31,183 bases of DNA from a virus, in the IMG/VR virus record IMGVR_UViG_3300037504_000584, positions 1 to 31,183 of that record; one strand, 5' to 3'. This document shows, in pieces, positions 6,153-13,119 of the stretch; position 1 is the first letter of the stretch; each line of letters starts with the position of its first letter. The notes under the pieces are model-generated. The model was not told the origin of the DNA, did not search any database, and saw only the letters and a program-made list of their open reading frames with translations. A program made the position numbers and the translations under genes.

Positions 6153-7133
6153 TTACAGCCCGCCTGCGGTCAGGCGAGCCCCTATTTCGTCGAACAGTTC
6201 CTGCCCGTTGTTAGGGTTGGTGTTTTGCCAGTCGTTGGGGTTGGTAGGGTCGTAGTTGAAGCCGAAAGCGTGGTTAACGCGCGTCAGGTTGACACCCGGT
6301 GCGATGTTTGTCTGTGCTCGCCTGGGCAGGCTGGAATTGCTTTCGTAGTCGATGTTGCCCTGGAGCTCCAGAAAGTTAACAACGAGTGCCGAGGTGGTGA
6401 TAAAGCCCTCTTCCCCGGCAACTAGGTCGGTAATTGTGCAGCCCCGAATCTGGCCGACTACCCCAAAGATGGCGGGCACCGGCTGCTGAATTTGTAACTC
6501 ATTAGCGTTGGTGTTCTCCATAAAAAGCGCTCCGCTGACGTGCCGCAGCTCGTTGAGCGAGCTGGAGTAATACGCGACCGTGTGCGTGAGCTCCTGACAG
6601 GTGTTGACCGATGCTCCGCCGAGGCTCAAGTTACAATTGCTGAAGCTAACGCTGCCCCCGCCAGCGGCCACGCCAACGAAATCAATGATTGCATCGCCGC
6701 TCAAGTCGAGCCTCGAAACGTAGGAATTACTCCCCACGCTGTTATTCCAATCGCTGCGCAGTGTGAGATTGCCTTGCACGGTCGGGGTGCGGATGGCCAG
6801 CCCGTTGATGCTCGTGAAGGGCGGCAGTTCGATGTCCTCGTTGTAAATGCCCGGGCCCACGATGAGAGCGTATTGGTTGTCGACCGCCGGGGCTTGCACC
6901 TGGGCCAACGCATCCCCGATTGTGGGATAAGGGCAGGTTGCCGAGCCGTCCGGCGTGAATCCGCCCGTTGCGCTCTGGTCAACATACAGCTGCCGGCTGG
7001 TATCGTAACTGCACCCGCCGGACGGTTGAGTTACTAGCTGGTTGACCATCGCTTGCAAAGCATTTAGCCGCTTCTCCAGGTCTTTGCAGTCGCAGCACTC
7101 GCAGCAATTCTTTTTGCGCCTCAGCAGCTTCAT
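6153..7133 (-). CDS. Putative beta-helix (pectate-lyase-like) tail spike or fibre protein
   Basis: The 326-aa protein begins with a basic Cys cluster (NCCECCDCKD, residues ~9-18), then a short amphipathic helix (LEKRLNALQAMVNQLV) that could trimerise. It continues with the entry motif of right-handed beta-helix proteins, YPTIGDALAQVQA...YALIVGPGIYNEDIELPPFTSINGL (about 68-115). After that come repeated short strands rich in Asn, Ser, Gly and Val (about 115-285). Such folds occur in phage spikes that bind or degrade surface polysaccharide. No catalytic residues can be assigned. It is last in the late operon after terminase and ends at the terminator at 6084-6122. The start overlaps the upstream stop (ATGA). 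Confidence 0.6.
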   Translation of the reverse strand: MKLLRRKKNCCECCDCKDLEKRLNALQAMVNQLVTQPSGGCSYDTSRQLYVDQSATGGFTPDGSATCPYPTIGDALAQVQAPAVDNQYALIVGPGIYNEDIELPPFTSINGLAIRTPTVQGNLTLRSDWNNSVGSNSYVSRLDLSGDAIIDFVGVAAGGGSVSFSNCNLSLGGASVNTCQELTHTVAYYSSSLNELRHVSGALFMENTNANELQIQQPVPAIFGVVGQIRGCTITDLVAGEEGFITTSALVVNFLELQGNIDYESNSSLPRRAQTNIAPGVNLTRVNHAFGFNYDPTNPNDWQNTNPNNGQELFDEIGARLTAGGL

Positions 7134-7534
7134 AGGTTGTAAAAATTTCCGAGAATTTCGTAGTCGTAGTTTGCATCATTCCGGCTTGCACGGCCTTGGA
7201 TGATAACCTCGATAACGCGGGTCTGACAGCCGTTGCCATCTACAAACACCAGCATATCATCTTCGTAGGGCACTTGCCCGATGTAGGAATTAAAGATGCG
7301 AATTTCCAAGTGCCCTGTTCTCCCGGTGAGCCATAGCCGTTCGTCGTCGTTGCGTGGCCGAATGGTGCCTTGGCTATCAGTGAAGAATTCCCGGAGCTCG
7401 TATTCTTTTCCACTATCCACCCGGAGCCAATACACCCGGTCGGCAAATTCTGGAGCTTCGCCAAGTTCAATGCTCCAGTTCGCCCCGTAGGGTAAGTAAA
7501 GCGGCTTTTTGGGTAGTGCTTTGGGCCAGGTCAT
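7130..7534 (-). CDS. Hypothetical protein, 134 aa, between terminase and spike-like gene
   Basis: ATG 7534 overlaps the terminase stop and its TGA overlaps the spike-like gene start, so it is locked into the late operon. The protein looks beta-rich and soluble (YLPYGANWSIELG, VYWLRVDSG, HLEIRIFNSYIGQ, TRVIEVIIQG), with aromatic residues at strand positions. There is no signal peptide or membrane segment. The pattern fits a small structural protein, for example an adaptor for the downstream spike, but I do not recognise the family. Confidence 0.7.
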   Translation of the reverse strand: MTWPKALPKKPLYLPYGANWSIELGEAPEFADRVYWLRVDSGKEYELREFFTDSQGTIRPRNDDERLWLTGRTGHLEIRIFNSYIGQVPYEDDMLVFVDGNGCQTRVIEVIIQGRASRNDANYDYEILGNFYNL

Positions 7535-8868
7535 CGGATATCATCATAGAACCAACGGGAGAATCCCGTGTGCACAATATAGCGAAAAAAGTCAAGGCAG
7601 TGGGACCGCTCCGGGTCACTCTTGTCTATCTCGACTTTATCGCGCTCATCTTCAATCGTGCAGAATTCTAGGTCACGGATGGTTTCGACGCACCGGTCAG
7701 AGATGCGCACATCGGGCAAGTTGCGCAGCAGGCTATTGGTCATTATCCAGCTTTGCCGGACGGGCGGGTTTGTGCGGGGCACATCGATGGCGCGCGGCGG
7801 CAATTCCAAGCGGCCGCGGATGTATTCGTAAGCACCCGACAGCTCGGAATCCATCACGTGCCGGTTGCGGCCACTGGCATCGCCGGTAATATACAGCAAC
7901 GCATTCGCGGGCAGGCGCTGGCGCAGTTCTGCTACCATATCGCGAATGGACGCGTTGTGCAATACGACCTCATCCAATTGATAGAGATATTCGCTTCCCA
8001 CCGCAGTGCCAAACTGGAAGATGCCGGCGCAAAACGGGTTGACGTTGAAGTCAAAAGACACCCAAAGCGGTTCGGTAGGGTTGTACCATTGCCACCCGTC
8101 CTCTTCTATCACGTGGCGCTCTTTGTCGAATTCATACGCGAAGAACAGCCCACCCGCCGAGATTAACTCTCCGTAGACTTCGCGGCGAGTGGTTATCTCG
8201 TCATATTTACTCACCATATTGGTGATGTAACGCTTAGGCAGGTTGTGCTGGTTGAGAAACGTCGAACCGGTAATGAACTTCACCTCTTCGTCTTTGCGCT
8301 CCCGGAGCTCAAGCAGGAACCCGGGATTTTCGGGCGGCGTAGTGGCATAGAAAATCTTGTGTTTCAAGTTCTTTTGCCGGTAGGTCTCGCCACGCAGCCG
8401 GCCCAGCAAGAGGTCGCGAACGCCTTCTTTCACATCGCGGTACTCATCGATGAATATCAAGTCGAAATCCTGGCCCCGCTGGCTGTTGAAATTGTCTAGG
8501 CCGTCCGTAATAACGTACGAGCCATTCGCAAACGTGAGAATCTTCTGCGGGTTACCATACCGGAATTGTATGCCCCACTTAGCGGGTGGTCGCCGAAACT
8601 TCACATAGTGCACGTCTTCTTTGATACCTAGTACCTGGAAGGCCTTAACAATTTGCGGGAACGTGGCGTGGCTGAACTGTTTGACTGTCGGGGCGAAGAG
8701 TCCGGCAATGGTCCCGGGCGTTGTGGTTACTGCCTTTGCTAGGGCTGTGGCCAGAAAGAACGTCTTGCCCAGGCCAACCCCCCCGATAAGAAAAGTCTCG
8801 GTTGCTTCCGACTGAATGGCCTCGTGCTGTGCTTCATTTAGCGCTAACGTCTTCGTCTTCCCCTCCAT
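7531..8868 (-). CDS. terL: Terminase large subunit (packaging ATPase and nuclease)
   Basis: The 445-aa protein has both terminase domains. The ATPase has Walker A GGVGLGKT (29-36), Walker B DLIFIDEY (136-143) and coupling motif ATTPP (175-179). The RNase H-like nuclease has VSFDFNVNPF (Asp273), YITGDASGRN (Asp330) and CLDFFRYI (Asp426), giving the expected acidic triad. It pumps DNA into the prohead through the portal and cuts the concatemer. It overlaps the small-subunit gene by 35 bp. Unusually it lies downstream of the head and lysis genes rather than before the portal. Confidence 0.95.
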   Translation of the reverse strand: MEGKTKTLALNEAQHEAIQSEATETFLIGGVGLGKTFFLATALAKAVTTTPGTIAGLFAPTVKQFSHATFPQIVKAFQVLGIKEDVHYVKFRRPPAKWGIQFRYGNPQKILTFANGSYVITDGLDNFNSQRGQDFDLIFIDEYRDVKEGVRDLLLGRLRGETYRQKNLKHKIFYATTPPENPGFLLELRERKDEEVKFITGSTFLNQHNLPKRYITNMVSKYDEITTRREVYGELISAGGLFFAYEFDKERHVIEEDGWQWYNPTEPLWVSFDFNVNPFCAGIFQFGTAVGSEYLYQLDEVVLHNASIRDMVAELRQRLPANALLYITGDASGRNRHVMDSELSGAYEYIRGRLELPPRAIDVPRTNPPVRQSWIMTNSLLRNLPDVRISDRCVETIRDLEFCTIEDERDKVEIDKSDPERSHCLDFFRYIVHTGFSRWFYDDIR

Positions 8869-9178
8869 GATTCGACCGCACTATGTTAAAAATCGGGAAT
8901 TCCGGCGTCTTGGTGATGGTGTCTTCCGAGCGCCGGTCTTGCATAATTTTGTAGAAGAACCGCTGACTTTCTGCATCCTGTAGTTTGGCATTTTTCATGA
9001 TGCCGCTCATAACATAGTCCAGGAATTCCCGCTGTGCCCATTCAAGAGCATCTTTCAGTTCTGGGTCATTATCAATCATTTCGCAGACCTCTCGATAGGG
9101 CTGCTGCAACTTTTTAGCGATTGACCAGTAGTTCCCAGATTGCTCTTTAATGTGCTTTAAGATTTCTTCTCTGTTCAT
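8834..9178 (-). CDS. terS: Probable terminase small subunit
   Basis: The 114-aa protein has an N-terminal helix-turn-helix-like segment (MNREEILKHIKEQSGNYWSIAKKLQQPYREVCEMIDNDPEL as consecutive short helices). It continues with a central helical segment (DALEWAQREFLDYVMSGIMKNAKLQDAESQRFFYKIMQDRR) of the kind that oligomerises in small terminases, and ends in an acidic, disordered tail. It lies directly upstream of the large terminase and overlaps it by 35 bp. Its start overlaps the amidase stop (ATGA). Expected role: recognise phage DNA and regulate the large subunit. The assignment rests on order, size and helical pattern. Confidence 0.75.
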   Translation of the reverse strand: MNREEILKHIKEQSGNYWSIAKKLQQPYREVCEMIDNDPELKDALEWAQREFLDYVMSGIMKNAKLQDAESQRFFYKIMQDRRSEDTITKTPEFPIFNIVRSNHGGEDEDVSAK

Positions 9179-9888
9179 ATGCTCATCTTTTTTGCGATGC
9201 CAAATTTATCGGCTTTGGAAACATTCTGTTCAATGCCGATGGCCTCGCCCCACTTTGGGACTGAAAAGCACGGGCAGGCCTTGCGGTGCACCTGGTTGTG
9301 CCCGAGGACAACCAACTCAGGGAAATTGCTTAGGTACTTCATTACCTGGTTCTTTAACGCAATGCGCTGGTGCAGGGTGCGCGTGTCTTTCGCCTTACCC
9401 TTGCGAACGCCGCCAACGTAGCAGATGTGAATTGCATAGGCGTTGTATTCTCCAGCACCGTAAGCCCAGTCGGTCGGGTCGAAACCATCGGCCAAATTTG
9501 TTTCGACCGTTTGCACCACGCTGCCGTCTCGTTCGATAATTGCGTGGTAGCCACAGCGGCCCCAGCCAAGCCCCAGGTGATATGCTACGATGTTCTGGGC
9601 TTGCGGCTCCACCTTGACACGCTCCTCGGCCACGTCCTGAGCGGTGCAGTGCAGCATCAGCATCGTGGGCGTCTGGCGCTCCTGGAGCAAGCCTAACGCG
9701 AGATAAGTGTTGCGCCCGACCATTCCATCGACCTCGAGGCCGTTCTCGCGCTGGAAGGCCTTTACGGCCTTCTCAAGGCCCGCATCATAGAGGTCGCCTG
9801 ACCGTAGGGCACGCTTGCCCAGTTTTTGGCGTACCAGCACGACCGCCGGGTCACGGCGGCCTAACCGAAGAAGGGGGAATGCTTTCAT
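9175..9888 (-). CDS. Endolysin: N-acetylmuramoyl-L-alanine amidase with peptidoglycan-binding domain
   Basis: From ATG 9888 (ATGA overlap with the upstream gene) the protein is 237 aa. A longer upstream frame exists but runs through another gene. Residues ~10-68 form a peptidoglycan-binding domain (VRQKLG, LYDAGLEKAVKAFQRENGLEVDGMVGRNTYLAL). Residues ~75-215 are an Amidase_2 / T7-lysozyme-like domain. Probable zinc ligands are His80 (LMLHCTAQ), His197 (GHNQVH) and Cys205, with Tyr114 and Lys203 at the T7 catalytic positions (His to Cys spacing of 8, as in T7). It cleaves the amide bond between MurNAc and the stem peptide. No signal peptide is seen, so release needs a holin, which fits the membrane-protein genes just upstream. 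Confidence 0.92.
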   Translation of the reverse strand: MKAFPLLRLGRRDPAVVLVRQKLGKRALRSGDLYDAGLEKAVKAFQRENGLEVDGMVGRNTYLALGLLQERQTPTMLMLHCTAQDVAEERVKVEPQAQNIVAYHLGLGWGRCGYHAIIERDGSVVQTVETNLADGFDPTDWAYGAGEYNAYAIHICYVGGVRKGKAKDTRTLHQRIALKNQVMKYLSNFPELVVLGHNQVHRKACPCFSVPKWGEAIGIEQNVSKADKFGIAKKMSI

Positions 9889-10373
9889 ATGATTTTGAGG
9901 CCTTTGAGGATGCGGAAGATGAAATAGAGTCCGGCAACGCCGAGGGCTACCCACAACCAGGTCGGCACGCGCGTTTTGACTTCTGTAATCACCCGCGTCT
10001 TGGTGCGGGTGCGGTAGTTGGTTACCGCCATCCAAGCGATGGACTGCGCCCAGCGCGTGGCGGAAACCTGCAGGCGGTTCTCATCATCTACGTAAATGCG
10101 GAGTTCCCCGGAGCTGTCGGCTTTAACTTGCTCCAGAATTAGGTCGATGCAAGGCTGCGGCAAGGGCTCCGAGGCGGTCGTGGAGATTTCCCACCTTGGC
10201 AGGTCTATCATCTCGACTTCTGCAACAGTGCAATCGCGGTATTCAATCCGGCCGCATTCTCCGAATTTGCGCTCGCAGGCTCTTCGGGTTACACAGCTAT
10301 TGAGGCTCATCCATAGCAGCGCGATTGAAACCGGGAGGAGTACCTTGAGGATTAGGACGCGTGGTCGGTGCAT
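9885..10373 (-). CDS. Candidate unimolecular spanin (lipoprotein with C-terminal membrane segment)
   Basis: The 162-aa protein starts with a basic tip, a hydrophobic stretch (VLILKVLLPVSIALLWMSL) and a lipobox ending at Cys27 (LNSC), predicting an outer-membrane lipoprotein. Residues ~138-156 (PTWLWVALGVAGLYFIFRIL) form a C-terminal transmembrane segment followed by a basic end. Lipid anchor at one end and inner-membrane anchor at the other is the topology of u-spanins such as phage T1 gp11, which fuse inner and outer membranes at lysis. It lies between small membrane-protein genes and the endolysin. It overlaps the preceding gene by 77 bp and the endolysin by 4 bp. Confidence 0.65.
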   Translation of the reverse strand: MHRPRVLILKVLLPVSIALLWMSLNSCVTRRACERKFGECGRIEYRDCTVAEVEMIDLPRWEISTTASEPLPQPCIDLILEQVKADSSGELRIYVDDENRLQVSATRWAQSIAWMAVTNYRTRTKTRVITEVKTRVPTWLWVALGVAGLYFIFRILKGLKII

Positions 10374-10644
10374 TGTTTCGATAGTTTAGTGCTCTGTTTT
10401 TGGCCGCCTGCGGCCAGACGGAGATGCCCAGCAGAGCCGCTCCAATGGTCAGTACGCCGATGATTAACTCGGTCGGCAGCTGGTAGGTGCTCAGGCCTGT
10501 AGCGAAGAATCCCGCCAAGCCACTGGCGAGGGTAATGCCGCCGTAAACGAGGCGACTCTGCAACTCTCCGTCTTGGGAGTGCAATTCGAGCAGAAAATCA
10601 CTTATTCTCACGGGCGATGTTTTTATAGGTGATGACAATTTCAT
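10297..10644 (-). CDS. Putative holin: small protein with two membrane segments
   Basis: The start is uncertain. ATG 10713, ATG 10644 (115 aa, given here) and GTG 10611 (104 aa) are all possible. GTG 10611 gives the smallest overlap with the preceding gene, which ends at 10598. Two hydrophobic segments, LVYGGITLASGLAGFFATGL and LPTELIIGVLTIGAALLGISVWP, are followed by a basic, Pro/Asn-rich tail. A small two-helix protein beside endolysin and spanin candidates is most simply a holin (inner-membrane hole former that releases the endolysin). No family-specific motif is seen. It overlaps the u-spanin candidate by 77 bp. Confidence 0.6.
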   Translation of the reverse strand: MKLSSPIKTSPVRISDFLLELHSQDGELQSRLVYGGITLASGLAGFFATGLSTYQLPTELIIGVLTIGAALLGISVWPQAAKNRALNYRNNAPTTRPNPQGTPPGFNRAAMDEPQ

Positions 10645-10924
10645 TGATTGTATCGATTTTGCCCGATATTTCTTGGAGCTGCTTTTCGATTTTATCCCAG
10701 GCGGTTTCGACATTGGAAACGCGCTGCTTGACCAGAGCGTGATTCGTGCGCATATCAGAAACTTGCTCTTTCAGCGTAGTAATATAGGTAAGGTGTTGCG
10801 ATTGTTCCTTCTCCACTGACTTGAGCAGCGAATTCATTCTCCAGAACCGCTCGACTGCGATGAAGATGAGTGCTAGCAAGGCCACAAATTGGCCAAGGAT
10901 AAGATAGAGTAGGTTTTCTAACAT
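10598..10924 (-). CDS. Small membrane protein with coiled coil (holin accessory or i-spanin-like)
   Basis: ATG 10924 gives 108 aa. A GTG at 10957 would add 11 residues. The N-terminus is a single membrane segment (LLYLILGQFVALLALIFIAVERFW), followed by a long heptad-like coiled coil (about residues 30-105: SLLKSVEKEQSQHLTYITTLKEQVSDMR...). A membrane anchor plus coiled coil resembles i-spanins (Rz type), or small phage hemolysin/holin-associated proteins. Because the 9885-10373 protein could be a complete u-spanin, a holin or antiholin role is also open. The start overlaps the previous gene by 7 bp. Confidence 0.6.
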   Translation of the reverse strand: MLENLLYLILGQFVALLALIFIAVERFWRMNSLLKSVEKEQSQHLTYITTLKEQVSDMRTNHALVKQRVSNVETAWDKIEKQLQEISGKIDTINEIVITYKNIARENK

Positions 10925-11502
10925 TCGTAGGTGCAGAGTTGAAAGGTGATTGCCCACGAGCAGCGGGCAAAGTTCAACGATTGTACATCATACCCGTCCC
11001 GCCCGTAGGCTGTATCGAGGTTTGATATCTCGGTAGCCAGGGCTTGCAAGGCATCCACATAGCATTCGCGAATATCGACTGCAAAGCGGCTAAGGGAGAG
11101 CCCCTGGGATTTGAGTTTTTCAACGATTGGCCTCGGCGGGGTATACCACCGCATTACGTTGGTGAGAAAGCGTTCCACGAAATCGCGTGTCGTGAGTTCG
11201 ACGTTACCCACCAATGCCACGGTGTTGATATCGTACTGAATGATAGGCTTAGGGGCATCCCCGTAATCGTCGCCAGGCTTCGCGGTAACGTTAGCGATGC
11301 GCTGGTAGAACTGACAAGAATGGTCTCTTCCTGTGAAGGCGAAAAACTGGGATAAGATTGGTAGCAGTCGGTCTCCATCGTCATTTGATTTTGTTAATAC
11401 CGTGTCCAGTTGGCCTAGGTATTCCGTCGAGCCGTACCGCTGATGAAGGTCGTCTCGCAGTTGCTGGCCGAAGCCTTTCAATATGTGGTCAATTGCTGCC
11501 AT
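10918..11502 (-). CDS. Probable head-tail connector or tail terminator, 194 aa
   Basis: It starts with an ATG sharing one base with the preceding stop (TAATG). The N-terminal half is helical (DHILKGFGQQLRDDLHQRYG). The middle has strand-like stretches (PIIQYDINTVALVGNVELTTRDFVERFL) and the C-terminus ends in a hydrophobic strand (SLNFARCSWAITFQLCTYEC), a pattern resembling small tail-terminator or neck proteins. The preceding gene resembles virion morphogenesis/tail-completion proteins, which supports a neck role. No family motif is certain. It is the last gene before the lysis cluster. Confidence 0.55.
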   Translation of the reverse strand: MAAIDHILKGFGQQLRDDLHQRYGSTEYLGQLDTVLTKSNDDGDRLLPILSQFFAFTGRDHSCQFYQRIANVTAKPGDDYGDAPKPIIQYDINTVALVGNVELTTRDFVERFLTNVMRWYTPPRPIVEKLKSQGLSLSRFAVDIRECYVDALQALATEISNLDTAYGRDGYDVQSLNFARCSWAITFQLCTYEC

Positions 11503-11951
11503 TAGGGGTTCACAAGTTGTCGCAGGCGAACGCTGAAAAGCCGGCGCAGCAAGGCCTGCTCTTGGCGGGTAAGGTCGAAGACGGGCCCGTAGCGCTTCTC
11601 GTTCATCACGATTTTCTTCCAGTTCTTTTTATCGCTTACGCCCAGGCCAATGCGAGAACCCACCTTGTAGATTTTGTAGTCGTGCCGGAGCGCCTCGGTT
11701 AGCGCGAGAATCACGCGCGAGGAGCTGCCCCAGTTACGTTGCATTCGCTGGTATTTGATATAGCTGGCCGAGTAGGTGCCGATGGCGGTGCCGTCGCTCT
11801 TGGTGCCGTCCTGGAAGATACGCTTGCGTTGCCAGGCCAGCAGGCTTAGCAGGATAGGCCGCAGGAGCTGCTCCTTATTGAGCAGCACCGGGAACACCCT
11901 ATCAAGGAGCCTGTCCAGTTCTCGTAAGTCGGCCTTACTGCGCAGTTTCAT
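11502..11951 (-). CDS. Virion morphogenesis / tail completion-like protein, 149 aa
   Basis: A helical N-terminus (residues 1-40) leads to RKRIFQDGTKSDGTAIGTYSASYIKYQR. This matches the pattern of phage virion morphogenesis (gpS/gp10-like) proteins, in which a DGT-x-IG-x-Y loop follows the first helices. The C-terminal segment KRYGPVFDLTRQEQALLRRLF also fits that family. Such proteins join head and tail in the neck. It overlaps the 37-aa gene stop (ATGA) and shares one base with the next gene. Confidence 0.6.
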   Translation of the reverse strand: MKLRSKADLRELDRLLDRVFPVLLNKEQLLRPILLSLLAWQRKRIFQDGTKSDGTAIGTYSASYIKYQRMQRNWGSSSRVILALTEALRHDYKIYKVGSRIGLGVSDKKNWKKIVMNEKRYGPVFDLTRQEQALLRRLFSVRLRQLVNP

Positions 11952-12061
11952 CGCTGCTTGGGATGAATAATTTTCGGCACATTCTTATGAGTGGTGGGCA
12001 CCGGCCGGGGCTTCTTCTTGGTGGTTGCCCGCTTTCGTTTGTTGCATTTGCTACAAGCCAT
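11948..12061 (-). CDS. Micro-gene, 37 aa, basic with a CxxC pair
   Basis: An ATG at 12061-12059 and TGA at 11950-11948 give a 37-aa frame that exactly fills the gap between the 342-aa gene (stop at 12063-12065) and the 149-aa gene, whose ATG it overlaps as ATGA. The peptide begins MACSKCNKRKR and is very basic (about 14 Lys/Arg), with Pro and Thr and a single Cys-x-x-Cys pair. It is too short for a full zinc finger, so it could dimerise around a metal, bind nucleic acid, or be a minor virion part. Fit to the operon spacing is the main evidence that it is translated. Confidence 0.6.
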   Translation of the reverse strand: MACSKCNKRKRATTKKKPRPVPTTHKNVPKIIHPKQR

Positions 12062-12062
12062 A

Positions 12063-13091
12063 TCAAGGTCGGGGAAAGTATTTATCAATCAACTTGTCTT
12101 CTTGGTAACAATGATAACAATCATAAAGGTCAATGTCTCTCACTGCCTCGCGCAAGAGGTGCCAGTAGGTCTCTCTTGCGTAGGCTATGGCCTCATCGTT
12201 TGGGGTTGCGGTGCTCGGGTTGGTGCGCTTCGTGGTGGCCAGCCGCTTGAGAATGCGCCCAGCCAATAGGTGCTGCCAGGGCACGTACAGCCGGTCGATG
12301 AATGGCCGCATTATTAGGTCAATCGAGCACTGATACGAATAGCGTAGAATCAGCCCGGCATTGTGCTGTACGGACTTGATATTCTCTTCTCGGATGTCAT
12401 CGCCCGGCGCAAAGCCGACCGCATACACATACGCGCCACTGTCGTGGCAGCCATCGCAAAGCCAAGGCGTTTGATATTGCCAATAGCAAGAATTTCCCGG
12501 AACGCCTGGGCTCACTTGATAGAGTTGCAGGTGCTTGCTTGGGTAAAGCAGTACCGGCTTGCGGTACCACTCATCGGCCGGCACCCGGAAGTTGAGCGGC
12601 ACAACATTTTCGCCAGCAACCACATTCACCGTCTTGGATTCTAGGGACTCGCCCCAACGCAAGTCAAACAGTTCGAAAATTAGGTTCGGCGCGGGGTTGT
12701 TTGCCCGGAACCGTACTTCTTCGATGACCAGCTCAAGGCCGTTGGCTTGGTAGGGCTCAAAGCGGAAGCCTTGGAAGGCATCGCTGGTGAAGATTAGCTT
12801 GGGTTTGTCGTCGCTATAATGGCCGTCTAACGCGCGATCGATAAGCTTCTTGACCCTATGGCCGCAGACCTCGCGGAGCGCGTTCCTAACGTCTTCTCGG
12901 AAGATTGGCACAGCGCTGCGTTGCAGCTCCTTGAATAGGGTGTACTCGTCGGCCGAATCGTACTGCTGACTCCCGTCTTGCAAGGAACCCACGCCAATGC
13001 CTGGCACGTCCGTAACAAATAACCCGCTCGGGTTACCGGCGTTCGGTCGGCTGTTCTCCGAAAAAGGCACGGTATCCACGAGCGGGTTCAT
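12063..13091 (-). CDS. Probable head-tail structural protein, 342 aa
   Basis: It follows the major capsid gene after 28 bp. A disordered, Gly/Ser/Asn-rich N-terminus (1-45) leads to a helical segment (EYTLFKELQRSAVPIFREDVRNALREVCG), then a long beta-rich centre (about 95-200). Next comes a Cys/His cluster (NSCYWQYQTPWLCDGCHDSG, about 200-220) and a helical C-terminus with a second aromatic/Cys cluster (DLYDCYHCYQED). The CDGCH segment could bind metal. No known family is recognised. Its place between capsid and neck genes suggests a connector or head-decoration role. Confidence 0.65.
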   Translation of the reverse strand: MNPLVDTVPFSENSRPNAGNPSGLFVTDVPGIGVGSLQDGSQQYDSADEYTLFKELQRSAVPIFREDVRNALREVCGHRVKKLIDRALDGHYSDDKPKLIFTSDAFQGFRFEPYQANGLELVIEEVRFRANNPAPNLIFELFDLRWGESLESKTVNVVAGENVVPLNFRVPADEWYRKPVLLYPSKHLQLYQVSPGVPGNSCYWQYQTPWLCDGCHDSGAYVYAVGFAPGDDIREENIKSVQHNAGLILRYSYQCSIDLIMRPFIDRLYVPWQHLLAGRILKRLATTKRTNPSTATPNDEAIAYARETYWHLLREAVRDIDLYDCYHCYQEDKLIDKYFPRP

Positions 13092-13119
13092 CCTTCCAAA
13101 GACTGAAGCAGGTAAGTAA

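Noticed and set aside
9889-10035. N-terminal extension of the endolysin
   Set aside because: It lies inside the u-spanin candidate gene, and ATG 9888 gives the ATGA overlap usual here and starts at the peptidoglycan-binding domain.
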